Origin: Paenibacillus riograndensis SBR5
GTDB lineage: Bacteria > Bacillota > Bacilli > Paenibacillales > Paenibacillaceae
Assembly (NCBI RefSeq): GCF_000981585.1
Contig: NZ_LN831776.1
Location: 3,269,187-3,333,186 of the forward strand
Reading direction: 5' to 3'
DNA length: 64,000 nt
In this document: positions 27,408-36,086 of the stretch, piece after piece
Position numbering within the stretch: the first letter of the stretch is position 1
How the letters are laid out: each line of letters begins with the position of its first letter
Position numbers and translations under genes: made by a program
The notes under the pieces: generated by a model
The model's database searches: none
What the model was told of the DNA's origin: nothing
What the model saw: the letters and a program-made list of their open reading frames with translations, nothing else

Positions 27408-27482
27408 CGATAAGACACGCAAAAAAGCACCCCCAAGAAAGGCCCAAAGGCCTGTCCTGCGAGGTGCTTCTCCCGCTTATCG
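27408..27482 (-). promoter_or_regulatory. Structured leader/attenuator upstream of the coiled-coil gene
   Basis: Three nested helices can form on the minus strand: CGATAAG with CTTATCG (27476-27482/27408-27414), AAGCACC with GGTGCTT (27463-27469/27425-27431) and GGCC with GGCC inside. The middle stem is followed by TTTTTTG, like an intrinsic terminator, only about 40 bases before the gene. A competing stem GTGTC-GACAC uses part of the outer helix. I cannot match it to a known riboswitch. Confidence 0.55.
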
Positions 27483-27677
27483 TATGAAAATTTGTCCTTT
27501 TACTATAGCTTGAAATATATGGATAGTCAAGATAGGAAAGAACGCAGGTTCGCTTTTTCGCGCATCTTTTGCTAGTATTATGTAACTGAACCAAGAAATC
27601 TAGTAGAATGAATCTATAGTTTACAATATTGGATAATGTTCGGCACCTAGAACCAGTCGGAACAGGGAGATGACGTT

Positions 27678-28679
27678 GTGCAGCTTAGACATGTAAAAAT
27701 CCTGGGAACGGGTAAATATTTACCCTCCAGGAAGGTGACGGATGAGGAATTGGACACACTGCTCGGCACACCTGCAGGCTGGGTCAATAAAATAACTGGT
27801 GTAGGGGTGCGGCATTATGCCGGCGGGGGTGAAACGGCCTCCACCATGGGGGCAAAAGCGGCGGAAGCGGCGCTTCTGGCGGCAGGCCTCAGCTTTGCGG
27901 ATATCGATTGCCTGGTCTGTACCAGCGGAACGAAGGAGCAGCCTCTGCCGAGTACAGCCGTATTTATACAGCAGGCCATGGGACAGGAGAACTCTGGCGT
28001 GCCTGCTTTTGATATCGATTCAACCTGCCTCAGCTTTCTGGTAGGCCTGGATGTCATGTCCTATATGGTCGAAGCCGGACGGTACCGGAATGTGCTTCTG
28101 GTAGCTTCGGAGATTGCTTCAGCCGGGCTTGATTACGAAGATAAGGAGAGTGCGGCACTGTTTGGAGACGGGGCGGCTGCGGTGGTCATTGGTCCGAGCG
28201 CAGCCGGGGAGTCTTCGAAGATTCTGCACGCCTCGCTCAAAACATACAGCAGCGGCGCCCGTTACTCAGAGATTGCCGGAGGAGGCACCAGACTGCATGC
28301 CCGGAAATTCAGCAGGGAGAATGCACTGCCTTATCTTTTTCATATGGACGGACAGGCTATTTTCAGAAAAGCTTCTAAGCTCCTTCCAGAATTTTTGGAA
28401 GATATGCTGGCACAGAGCCATACGCAAATGGAGGATTTCCGTTTGGTTGTGCCCCATCAGGGAAGTGCGATGGCCATGCGGCTGCTCCGTAAAAAGCTGG
28501 GCATAGCCGAGGACAGATTCCTCGACAATACGCCGGGTCATGGCAATACCATTGCGGCTTCAATCCCGATGGGGCTGCATGAAGCGGTCAGTCAGGGGCG
28601 GGTGCAGCGGGGAGACCGCATACTGTTCATTGGAACTGCAGCCGGTCTGTCACTGGGAGGCCTGATCCTTGATTACTGA
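27678..28679 (+). CDS. Beta-ketoacyl synthase III (FabH/OleA-like), first gene of a biosynthetic operon
   Basis: 333 residues of thiolase fold. The catalytic Cys-His-Asn triad is C117 (FDIDSTCLSF), H260 (LVVPHQGS) and N290 (GHGNTIAAS). The family uses acyl-CoA or acyl-ACP and condenses it with malonyl-ACP (FabH) or with a second acyl-CoA (OleA). Since this gene begins a dedicated cluster with no ACP or malonyl-loading gene, it is likely a specialised condensing enzyme rather than the housekeeping FabH. GTG start after AGGGAG. Residues that separate FabH from OleA cannot be judged by eye. Confidence 0.88.
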   Translation: MQLRHVKILGTGKYLPSRKVTDEELDTLLGTPAGWVNKITGVGVRHYAGGGETASTMGAKAAEAALLAAGLSFADIDCLVCTSGTKEQPLPSTAVFIQQAMGQENSGVPAFDIDSTCLSFLVGLDVMSYMVEAGRYRNVLLVASEIASAGLDYEDKESAALFGDGAAAVVIGPSAAGESSKILHASLKTYSSGARYSEIAGGGTRLHARKFSRENALPYLFHMDGQAIFRKASKLLPEFLEDMLAQSHTQMEDFRLVVPHQGSAMAMRLLRKKLGIAEDRFLDNTPGHGNTIAASIPMGLHEAVSQGRVQRGDRILFIGTAAGLSLGGLILDY

Positions 28680-29898
28680 TCCTTCCGGCAGTCCGCAGGT
28701 CATGAATGTGCTCATTACCGGCGGACGGGCACCTGTGGCGCTGGAGCTCTCCCGGCTGCTGCAGGCTGGGGGGCACCGGGTGTATGCCGCAGAAAGCGCC
28801 GAATACCATTTGTGCCGCGTTTCTTCGGCAGTGGAACGAAGCTTTCGCGCCCCGCCGCCAAGGTACAACCCGGAAGCTTATATTGATCTGCTGGCAAGGC
28901 TGGTGGAAGAACTGCACATTGATGTGCTGATTCCGCTGTGCGAGGAGATTTTTTATATTTCGGCCGGTCTTGCCCGCCTCCGCGGCTGCCGCGTGCTTTC
29001 CGCAGAACGGGAGGCGCTGGCCAGGCTGCACCACAAGGGCGAGTTCATTGCCTGGGCCCGCGAACTGGGGTTAACCGTCCCCGAGACCAGGCTGCTCAGC
29101 AGTCCGGAGGAATGGAGAATCCAGACGGATGAAGCGGCACATAAAAGGGAGGCATGGGTGTACAAACCGGCGTATTCCCGCTTTGCCTCCAAAGTCATTC
29201 TGCCCCGTACGGTCAACGGGAGGCAGGAGGGAATAGGGGGCCCGCGCAGTCTTGCCGCTCCGCGCGGCATTTCATCCGCTGCACCATGGGTGGCGCAGCA
29301 GTATATCACAGGTGAGGCCATCTGCACTTACAGTGTTGTGCATCAAGGTGAGGTCATTGCACATGCGGCATACGGCAGCAGGTACCGGACCGGCAGGTCG
29401 GGAGCGAGTGTATACTTTGAGCATCTGGAGCATCCGGCGGCTTTGGACTGGGTGCAGCGCTTCAGCCGGGCTTCCGGCTTCAGCGGCCAGATCGGCTTTG
29501 ATTTCATCCAGGTGCAGGAGGGGACCTTGTATCCGATCGAGTGCAACCCGCGTGCGACCAGCGGGATTCATCTGTTCGCTGCGGAGGACGGGCTGGTGCA
29601 GGCGCTGCTGAATCCGGAGCAGCGGGCTCTGGCCGGAACCGTCAGCACGCCGCGTTCCGGCAAAAAGTCCATGCTCGCGCTTCCCATGCTCGCCTGCGCC
29701 CTGCGGCCGGGACCGGCAGGCCTGGCGGAGTGGGGGAGAGCGCTGCGCCAGGCGGAGGATGTAATCTTCCGCAAGAGTGATCCGCGCCCCTTCCGCGAGC
29801 AGCTTCGGATCATCTATCACGCCTGCCGCTTGGCCAGGCGGAACAAGATTTCGGTTACTGAAGCCCTGACTGAAGACATAGAATGGAACGGTGAATGA
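28669..29898 (+). CDS. ATP-grasp ligase of the biosynthetic operon
   Basis: 409 residues. The N-terminal Rossmann-like part (NVLITGGRAPVALELSRLLQ) leads into an ATP-grasp domain with the phosphate-binding lysine in WVYKPAYSRF, and the metal-binding tail GFDFIQVQ then PIECNPRATSGIHLF. This is the carbamoyl-phosphate-synthetase-like branch, which links a carboxylate to an amine or thiol through an acyl phosphate. The TTG start lies 8 bases after GGGAGG inside the end of the KAS III gene, an 11-base overlap. ATG 28702 is a less likely start. Confidence 0.85.
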   Translation: MITDPSGSPQVMNVLITGGRAPVALELSRLLQAGGHRVYAAESAEYHLCRVSSAVERSFRAPPPRYNPEAYIDLLARLVEELHIDVLIPLCEEIFYISAGLARLRGCRVLSAEREALARLHHKGEFIAWARELGLTVPETRLLSSPEEWRIQTDEAAHKREAWVYKPAYSRFASKVILPRTVNGRQEGIGGPRSLAAPRGISSAAPWVAQQYITGEAICTYSVVHQGEVIAHAAYGSRYRTGRSGASVYFEHLEHPAALDWVQRFSRASGFSGQIGFDFIQVQEGTLYPIECNPRATSGIHLFAAEDGLVQALLNPEQRALAGTVSTPRSGKKSMLALPMLACALRPGPAGLAEWGRALRQAEDVIFRKSDPRPFREQLRIIYHACRLARRNKISVTEALTEDIEWNGE

Positions 29899-30890
29899 TG
29901 ACTAGAGTGCTTGTAACGGGCGCAACGGGCTTTCTTGGGCGTCATGCGGTACAGAGGTTCGCAGAGCTGGGCTGGGAAGTATTCGGGCTAGGGCGGAACC
30001 TGGAGGCCGGACAGCAGATTGAAAAGGACGGGGCAGTCTTTGTATGTGAAGATTTGCGCCACACGGAAGCAGCGGCCCGCGCATGCACAGGGATGGATCT
30101 CGTCTTTCATTGTGCGGCGCTCTCCTCCCCTTGGGGTAAATACAGTGATTTTGTGGCCTGCAATGTGGAGGCTACACGCAACATAGCGGAGGGCTGCAAG
30201 CGGCACGGTGTCCCGCGCCTGATTCATATCTCCACTCCAAGCCTGTATTCCAGCCGCAAGAGCCGCTTAAGCATCCGGGAAGCAGAGCCGCTCCCGCCGA
30301 AACCGGCTAACAGCTATGCGGCAACCAAGCTTATGGCGGAGCGTGTCGTGCAGCAGGCAGCCGGAGAAGGGCTGGCGGTATTTATACTGCGGCCCCGGGC
30401 GATCTTCGGGCCAATGGACAATGCCCTGTTCCCCCGGCTTCTTGCAGCCAATCAGGGCAAGGGCGTGCCGCTTCTGGACGGCGGCACGGCCATGATTGAT
30501 GTCACCTGTGTGGAGAATGTCATCGATGCCATGCTGCTCTGCTCCAGTGCCCCGCTGTCAGCGGCCGGGCGTGCCTATAACATCACGAACGGCGAGCCGA
30601 TCCTGTTCCGGGACCTGCTTGAGCGGCTGTTTGCCCGGCTGGAGATGCCGCTGCACAGCAGGCAGCTTCCCTACCGGACTGCATACGCTCTAGCGGGACT
30701 ACTGGAAGGTGTATACAAGCTGCTGCCCTTCCTGGGCGAGCCGGTGCTCACCCGGTATTCCGCTTCGGCACTGGGGGTCTCCCAGACGCTGGATATTTCG
30801 CTGGCGCGGGAACAGCTTGGCTATCACCCCCGTGTGACTACAGATGAAGGTCTTCAATCCTTCGCAGAATGGTGGAGAGAACAGAAATGA
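29895..30890 (+). CDS. Extended-SDR NAD(P)-dependent reductase/epimerase (OleD/3-beta-HSD-like)
   Basis: 331 residues. The dinucleotide motif is VTGATGFLGRHAV, the catalytic serine lies in HISTPSLY (about residue 115) and the Y-x3-K pair in SYAATKLMAE (about 141). OleD, which reduces the 2-alkyl-3-keto acid made by OleA, belongs to the same branch, so in this operon it is a good candidate for reducing the KAS III product. It overlaps the ATP-grasp stop by ATGA. There is no signal for membrane location. Confidence 0.88.
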   Translation: MMTRVLVTGATGFLGRHAVQRFAELGWEVFGLGRNLEAGQQIEKDGAVFVCEDLRHTEAAARACTGMDLVFHCAALSSPWGKYSDFVACNVEATRNIAEGCKRHGVPRLIHISTPSLYSSRKSRLSIREAEPLPPKPANSYAATKLMAERVVQQAAGEGLAVFILRPRAIFGPMDNALFPRLLAANQGKGVPLLDGGTAMIDVTCVENVIDAMLLCSSAPLSAAGRAYNITNGEPILFRDLLERLFARLEMPLHSRQLPYRTAYALAGLLEGVYKLLPFLGEPVLTRYSASALGVSQTLDISLAREQLGYHPRVTTDEGLQSFAEWWREQK

Positions 30891-31741
30891 TAACTTCAAC
30901 TCCGGTATCGGTGTCGATCCTGTCAGCAGGGTACTGTCTGCATCCCGAGCTATTGACGCTGAAGGGCGGTACAATCAAACCCGTCGCTTTTCCAGCGGGC
31001 TATGCGCTGCTGAGGCATCCGCAGCACGGGCCGATCCTGTTCGATACAGGCTACAGTTCACGTTTCTTTGAGGAAACGGCGAAGCTGCCGGCTTCATTGT
31101 ACCGCCATATTACACCTGTAGTTTTCAAAGAGGGAGAAAGTGCCGTGGAGCGGCTCCGGGAAGCCGGCATTGCGCCGGAGGAGATCCGTTATATGGTGCT
31201 GTCCCATTTTCATGCTGACCACATCGGCGGTGTCCGGGATTTTCCCAAGGCGCAGTTTATTTATTTGCGGAAGTCATACGAGGCGGTACACCGCCTTGGC
31301 CCCATCAAGGCGCTCCGGGCCGGATTTCTTCCGGGACTGCTGCCGGAGGATTTCACTGCACGTTCCCTGCCCGTGGACGAGTATTCACCACAACGCCCGC
31401 TGCCCCCCGGATTTCCTTTCACGGAAGCTTACGATCTGCTTGGCGACGGCAGCCTGCTGGCGGTGGAGATGTCCGGCCATGCTGCGGGAATGATCGGCTT
31501 GTTTGTGTCCGGAGACGGATATGACTATCTGCTCTGTGCGGACACCGTATGGTCCAGCCGGGCCTTCCGCGAGAACCGCAGGCCGCATCCGGCAGCCGGT
31601 CTTATCATGTCTGACCGCAAGGAATACCGGCATAATTTTGACCGTTTACGGGTGATTCACGAGAATTTTCCCGGCCTGCGGATTGTGCCCAGCCACTGCC
31701 GTGAGGCACTGGCTCTATGGGGAACAGGCGGTGTCCGATGA
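30887..31741 (+). CDS. Metallo-beta-lactamase fold hydrolase (lactonase-like)
   Basis: 284 residues. All metal ligands are visible: SHFHADHIGG (about residue 110), SGHAAGM (about 200), CADTVW (about 220) and VPSHC (about 268). The layout is that of AHL lactonase-like MBL enzymes, which open lactones or cleave thioesters. In an operon with a condensing enzyme and an adenylating enzyme it may hydrolyse a lactone or thioester intermediate, taking the place of OleB. ATGA overlap with the upstream reductase gene fixes the start. Confidence 0.88.
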   Translation: MITSTPVSVSILSAGYCLHPELLTLKGGTIKPVAFPAGYALLRHPQHGPILFDTGYSSRFFEETAKLPASLYRHITPVVFKEGESAVERLREAGIAPEEIRYMVLSHFHADHIGGVRDFPKAQFIYLRKSYEAVHRLGPIKALRAGFLPGLLPEDFTARSLPVDEYSPQRPLPPGFPFTEAYDLLGDGSLLAVEMSGHAAGMIGLFVSGDGYDYLLCADTVWSSRAFRENRRPHPAAGLIMSDRKEYRHNFDRLRVIHENFPGLRIVPSHCREALALWGTGGVR

Positions 31742-33054
31742 GACGGCTGACGCGGACGCTCCGGTACTACATCCTTACCAGATGGGGACGCCGCTGGAAG
31801 GACCGGGCAGCCCTGGAGCAATGGCAGGAACGGCGGATACGGCGGCATGTGGAACGAATCCGCCGGCTATCGCCGTTTTACCGCGATCTGTGGGCGGATA
31901 TGCCGGCGGAAGAGTGGCGGCGTTTTCCCGCTATAGAAAAACAGCTCATGATGGATTATTTCGATACGCTCAACACAGCAGGAATTACCAAAGACATGGC
32001 TTTTGCCGAGGCTTATGAGGCGGAGAACAGCCGTTATTTCAAGCCGACGCTGCATGGCATTACTGTTGGACTGTCGTCGGGAACGTCGGGAAACCGCGGG
32101 ATATTCCTGGTCAGTGAACAGGAGCAGGCCTCCTGGACAGGTGCTGTATTGGCGAAGCTGCTGCCCGGAGGGCTGTGGCAGCGCGCTAAGATCGCTTTTT
32201 TTCTGCGGGCGAACAGCAATCTCTATGAGTCTGTCCGGCAAGGGCGCCTGCAGTTTCAATATTTTGATCTGCTGGAGCCGGTTCCGCAGCTGGTCGCAGG
32301 GCTGGAGCGGTACAGTCCTGACATCTGGATCGCCCCGCCGTCCATGCTCCGTATGCTCGCCGAGGCGCGGCTGTCGGGAGGCCTGACGGTTCAACCGCGC
32401 CGCCTGATCTCGGTAGCGGAAGTGCTGGACCCGCTGGACCGGGAGCATATTGAGCGGACCTTCGGCCAGACCGTTCACCAGGCTTATCAATGTACGGAGG
32501 GGTTTCTCGGCTGCACCTGTAAATACGGCATGCTGCACCTTAATGAAGATATTGTTCATATTGAAAAAGAGTATCTTGACCGTGAATCCGGGCGTTTCGT
32601 GCCGGTTGTGACAGACTTCTCAAGAAGCGTCCAGCCCATTATCCGCTACCGGCTGAATGACATTCTTACCGAATCGGCGGCTCCCTGCCCCTGCGGCTCT
32701 TTGTTTACGGCGATAGAACGGATTGAAGGGCGGTGCGATGATATTCTGTATCTGCCCCATTCGGAGAATGGCGAGCTGGTCACGCTGTTTCCCGATTTTG
32801 TCACCCGGGCTGTGCTGGCGGCATCACCGGAGATCGAGCATTACCGGGTCATTCAGCGCAGTCCGCTGGATCTGGAGATTTCGTACCGCACACGCAGAGG
32901 CAGCGCAAAGGATATAGAGTCCTTGTTGGCCGGAGAATTCTTGCGTTTGTTCACCCGTTTCAGCTGTATTCCGCCTCAGCTTCAGTTCACCGATTACAGC
33001 TTCACACCTGGAGCGGTGAAGCTGCGCCGGGTAGAAAGGAGCTGGAAGCTTTGA
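31738..33054 (+). CDS. Adenylate-forming enzyme of the PaaK/F390-synthetase type
   Basis: 438 residues. ANL-family motifs are present: the P-loop LSSGTSGNRG (about residue 115), YQCTEG (A5, about 253), the DFSR..IIRYRLND stretch (A7, about 300) and ERIEGRCDDILY (A8, about 330). A CPCG zinc-like pair lies between. The enzyme would activate a carboxylic acid as acyl-AMP and hand it to CoA, an amine or an internal hydroxyl. It is related to coenzyme F390 synthetase-like proteins, and its substrate is unknown. ATGA overlap with the MBL gene. Confidence 0.85.
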   Translation: MRRLTRTLRYYILTRWGRRWKDRAALEQWQERRIRRHVERIRRLSPFYRDLWADMPAEEWRRFPAIEKQLMMDYFDTLNTAGITKDMAFAEAYEAENSRYFKPTLHGITVGLSSGTSGNRGIFLVSEQEQASWTGAVLAKLLPGGLWQRAKIAFFLRANSNLYESVRQGRLQFQYFDLLEPVPQLVAGLERYSPDIWIAPPSMLRMLAEARLSGGLTVQPRRLISVAEVLDPLDREHIERTFGQTVHQAYQCTEGFLGCTCKYGMLHLNEDIVHIEKEYLDRESGRFVPVVTDFSRSVQPIIRYRLNDILTESAAPCPCGSLFTAIERIEGRCDDILYLPHSENGELVTLFPDFVTRAVLAASPEIEHYRVIQRSPLDLEISYRTRRGSAKDIESLLAGEFLRLFTRFSCIPPQLQFTDYSFTPGAVKLRRVERSWKL

Positions 33055-34193
33055 AGGACGGAGTGTATCTATATGACCGGGACAGCGCCCGGGAGCTGCA
33101 ATGGCCTGACACGGAATATGGCCGGTATGCACGGCAATACATTTCAGCAATGCTGGAGCATCCGGCAGAGCACTTTATCGCCAATGTGCATACAACCGTC
33201 AAGGCGGTAGTGGTTGACGGCCTGCCGATCCCCATTACCGTAAATGAAAACGAGTATGCCAATTCCTATGTCTGCTCCCCGTACACGCATTATGTCAGCT
33301 ATGCCCAAGAGGAACTGGCGTTATTAAATAACCGGCTGCTGGAGGGAACATTGGCTGTTGTTCTGCGGGGTATGGGGCTTCTGCTGCGGACTGCCCGGTT
33401 TAACAAGGTGGTCCAGGTCAACAACTGGCTGCTGTCCACCAACCTGTATCCCCCGGTGAGCCCGGATCAGCTGCTGAAAGTAATTGATTTTCTCCGCTCC
33501 GAGTTTCCCGGTTATACGGTTCTTTTGCGCTCCCTCAGCAAGGAGACTTCCGGTGCTCTCCTGGAGGCCCTGGACGGATATGGCTGTAAATGGGTGCCGA
33601 GCCGCCAGATTTATCTGCTGCAGCATCCCGCAGGGTCCAAGGCGAAATGGCTGGTCAAACGTGACCGGGCTTTGCTGGACAAGCATGGCTACACGGTTGA
33701 CCCGCCCGGGCAGATTACGGAGGAGGATATCCCCCGCATTGTGGAGCTGTACGAACTGCTATATATACATAAATATTCGAAGCATAACCCGCAGTTTACG
33801 GAGGCCTACATCCGGCTGGCGCTGGAGAAGCGGACACTTTATATATACGGGCTGCGCAAAAACGGCAGGCTTGACGCCGTACTCGGCTTCTACAGCCGTG
33901 AAGGTGCGATGACAGCGCCGCTGTTCGGCTATGATACCTCACTGCCCCAGCCGCTCGGCCTGTACCGGATGCTGTCGGCCGTACTGATCGATCTTGCCGG
34001 GAGCAGGGGGGAGCTGCTGCATGAGAGCTCCGGGGTAGGGCAGTTCAAGCGCAACCGCGGAGCGGTGGGGGCCACAGAACTGTCAGCTGTCTTTGACCAA
34101 GGCACATCCTGGCTGAACCGCTGCAGCTGGTCCTTTTTGGGCTGGCTGCTCCGGCGGGTGGGCATCCCGTTGATCCAGAAGCTGAAGCTGTAG
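33051..34193 (+). CDS. GNAT-like acyltransferase of the biosynthetic operon
   Basis: 380 residues. The N-terminal third has no recognised fold. The C-terminal part resembles a GNAT/FemAB-type transferase: ITEEDIPRIVELYELLYIHK, LYIYGLRKNGRLDAVLGFY, then LHESSGVGQFKRNRGA as the presumed acyl-CoA loop. It may transfer the acyl group made by the operon. It starts with TTG in a TTGA overlap with the adenylating enzyme. No membrane segment is seen except a weakly hydrophobic C-terminus (WSFLGWLLRRVGIPLI) that could attach to the membrane. Confidence 0.7.
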   Translation: MKDGVYLYDRDSARELQWPDTEYGRYARQYISAMLEHPAEHFIANVHTTVKAVVVDGLPIPITVNENEYANSYVCSPYTHYVSYAQEELALLNNRLLEGTLAVVLRGMGLLLRTARFNKVVQVNNWLLSTNLYPPVSPDQLLKVIDFLRSEFPGYTVLLRSLSKETSGALLEALDGYGCKWVPSRQIYLLQHPAGSKAKWLVKRDRALLDKHGYTVDPPGQITEEDIPRIVELYELLYIHKYSKHNPQFTEAYIRLALEKRTLYIYGLRKNGRLDAVLGFYSREGAMTAPLFGYDTSLPQPLGLYRMLSAVLIDLAGSRGELLHESSGVGQFKRNRGAVGATELSAVFDQGTSWLNRCSWSFLGWLLRRVGIPLIQKLKL

Positions 34194-34249
34194 TACATTT
34201 GTTTTAAGCTGAAATTTTGGGAGCGCAAAACGATGAAGAAGGTGCAATT

Positions 34250-35116
34250 ATGAACAGCAAAAACGGGCAGAACGCCGATACAATCGCCCTCATCACCGGG
34301 ACCTCTTCCGGTTTCGGGCTGCTGACGGCGCTGGCTCTGGCACGCCAAGGCTGCCGGGTTGCAGCCACCATGCGGGACATAAGCCGCCAAGGGGAGCTGC
34401 TGCGCCAGGCCGGAGAAGCCGGATTAGCGGAGCGGATACATGTGATAAGTCTCGATGTCACGGACTCGGCGTCCATTCAATCGGCTGTTGCGGCCGTTCT
34501 GGACAAGTTCGGACGAGTGGATGTGCTGGTCAATAATGCCGGTTTTGCCGTAGGCGGCTTTGTGGAAGAAGTGGGCATGGAGGAATGGCGGCGGCAGATG
34601 GATACGAACTTTTTTGGGCTGATTGAAGTCACTAAGGCCGTGCTTCCTGTCATGCGGCGTCAGCGTGCGGGCCTGATCGTCAATATCAGCAGTGTCAGCG
34701 GGTTGACCGGATTTCCCGGCTACGCTCCATATGCTGCTTCCAAATACGCCGTGGAGGGCTTTAGCGAGAGTCTGCGCCAGGAGGTGCTGCCGTTTGGCAT
34801 CCGGGTCGTGCTGGTGGAGCCCGCCTCTTTCCGTACCCCGATCTGGGATAAAGGGATGGAGGGGATGCACACCAGCGTCAACTCGCCGTATCAGGAGCAG
34901 CTTGCCCAAGTACTGCGGTATTCCCGGATGAGCGCCGAGACTGCACCCGATCCGGAGCAGGTTGCCGGGCTGATTGCACGGATCACTGCGATGAAGGCAC
35001 CCCGGCTGCGCTATCCTGTCGGCAAAGGCTCCCGCCTGCTAACGATCGGCAAAACGCTGCTGCCCTGGAAGGTTTTTGAAGGGATTATTGCCAGCTCGCT
35101 CAAAAAAATGAAATAA
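34250..35116 (+). CDS. Short-chain dehydrogenase/reductase, last gene of the operon
   Basis: 288 residues. The classical SDR motifs are TGTSSGFG (residue 13 onward), NNAG, the serine in NISSVSG and YAASK (catalytic Tyr and Lys about 163-167). The sequence after the active site (VVLVEPASFRTPIWDKG) fits reductases of keto lipids. It comes 56 bases after the acyltransferase gene with a weak GAAGG site, probably still in the same transcript. It provides a second reductase for the pathway. Confidence 0.88.
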   Translation: MNSKNGQNADTIALITGTSSGFGLLTALALARQGCRVAATMRDISRQGELLRQAGEAGLAERIHVISLDVTDSASIQSAVAAVLDKFGRVDVLVNNAGFAVGGFVEEVGMEEWRRQMDTNFFGLIEVTKAVLPVMRRQRAGLIVNISSVSGLTGFPGYAPYAASKYAVEGFSESLRQEVLPFGIRVVLVEPASFRTPIWDKGMEGMHTSVNSPYQEQLAQVLRYSRMSAETAPDPEQVAGLIARITAMKAPRLRYPVGKGSRLLTIGKTLLPWKVFEGIIASSLKKMK

Positions 35117-35157
35117 TGGATGATAGGATCTGGCTGAATGGAATGGAGGTGTGCTTA

Positions 35158-35559
35158 ATGCCGGGTACGGTAGGACTGCATATTTGCTTTGATAAGCGCG
35201 GCCGCGAGATTGAAGTTCTGGATGTGACACCGGTGGCGCAGGGCAAATACCGTATTGAAGAAACGCCGATTTTCAATCCGTGCATTACCCTTGGGGATAT
35301 TATTAGAGTCGAGGAAAAGCAGGGAATTGCGTATTATGTGGAGACGGTGCAGAAATCACGTTATGTCAGATATGCCTGGCTGCTGAGCAAAGAGGCGGCA
35401 GCTTCGCAGGAAATTCATGAGTTCAAGCGGCGGATAACAGAACATAAGGGCAGATGGGAGCAGATCTTCGGCGGGCTGCTGGTGATCCATCTTTCCAAGC
35501 ATTCCGGGGTTGATGTAGAAGCCGAAATGGCCCTGATTCTGAAACGTTTTGAAATTTAA
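35158..35559 (+). CDS. DUF4265-like hypothetical protein
   Basis: About 133 residues. The stretch around IEETPIFNPCITLGDIIRVEE then YYVETVQKSRYVRY resembles the DUF4265 pattern, with moderate certainty. The frame starts at 35116, sharing one base with the SDR stop, but TGGAGGTG places translation at ATG 35158. No signal peptide or membrane segment. It may be a trailing gene of the biosynthetic operon. Confidence 0.6.
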   Translation: MPGTVGLHICFDKRGREIEVLDVTPVAQGKYRIEETPIFNPCITLGDIIRVEEKQGIAYYVETVQKSRYVRYAWLLSKEAAASQEIHEFKRRITEHKGRWEQIFGGLLVIHLSKHSGVDVEAEMALILKRFEI

Positions 35560-35588
35560 TCCGAGATGGACCGAGAGGTGGCAGTAAA

Positions 35589-36086
35589 ATGAAAAAATTT
35601 CTGAAGCAGTGGGTACCGAGCATAGCCATCGGTATTGTTTTGTCTTTGTTTATCCGTACATATGTAGCTGAAGCCATGAGGGTCCCAACCGGCTCTATGA
35701 TTCCGACGATCCAAATCAACGACCGGCTGGTTGTGGAGAAAATGCTCTGGCTGACCTCGCTGAAGCATGGCGATATCGTAGTGTTCAATCCGCCGGTACC
35801 TGGCGATGAGCAGAAGAAATATGTCAAACGCCTCATGGGGCTGCCGGGAGATACCCTGGAGATCAAAGACGGGGCCTTGTACCGAAATGGAGAACAGGTC
35901 GATGAGCCGTACCTTCAGGAGAAGATGAACTACAGGTTCGGGCCGGTCACGGTCCCCGCAGACCACTACTTTTTTCTGGGCGATAACCGCAATACAAGCT
36001 ATGACGCCCATCTGTGGAGCACTCCATTTGTAGCCAAGGATAAGCTGATCGGCAAAGTTCTGCTGGATGTTAATGATCTTTTCTAA
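35589..36086 (+). CDS. lepB: Type I signal peptidase
   Basis: 165 residues with a single N-terminal membrane helix (PSIAIGIVLSLFI) and the protease domain outside. The catalytic serine is S36 in PTGSMIPT and the lysine K80 in KRLMGLPGD. The substrate-binding box FLGDNRNTSYDAHLW is intact. It removes signal peptides of exported proteins. GAGAGGTGG precedes ATG. The last four bases overlap the convergent Dabb gene. Confidence 0.92.
   Translation: MKKFLKQWVPSIAIGIVLSLFIRTYVAEAMRVPTGSMIPTIQINDRLVVEKMLWLTSLKHGDIVVFNPPVPGDEQKKYVKRLMGLPGDTLEIKDGALYRNGEQVDEPYLQEKMNYRFGPVTVPADHYFFLGDNRNTSYDAHLWSTPFVAKDKLIGKVLLDVNDLF

Noticed and set aside
30869..30886. Upstream in-frame start for the MBL hydrolase
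   Set aside because: The ATGA overlap at 30887 is consistent with the rest of the operon and no binding site supports the earlier codon.
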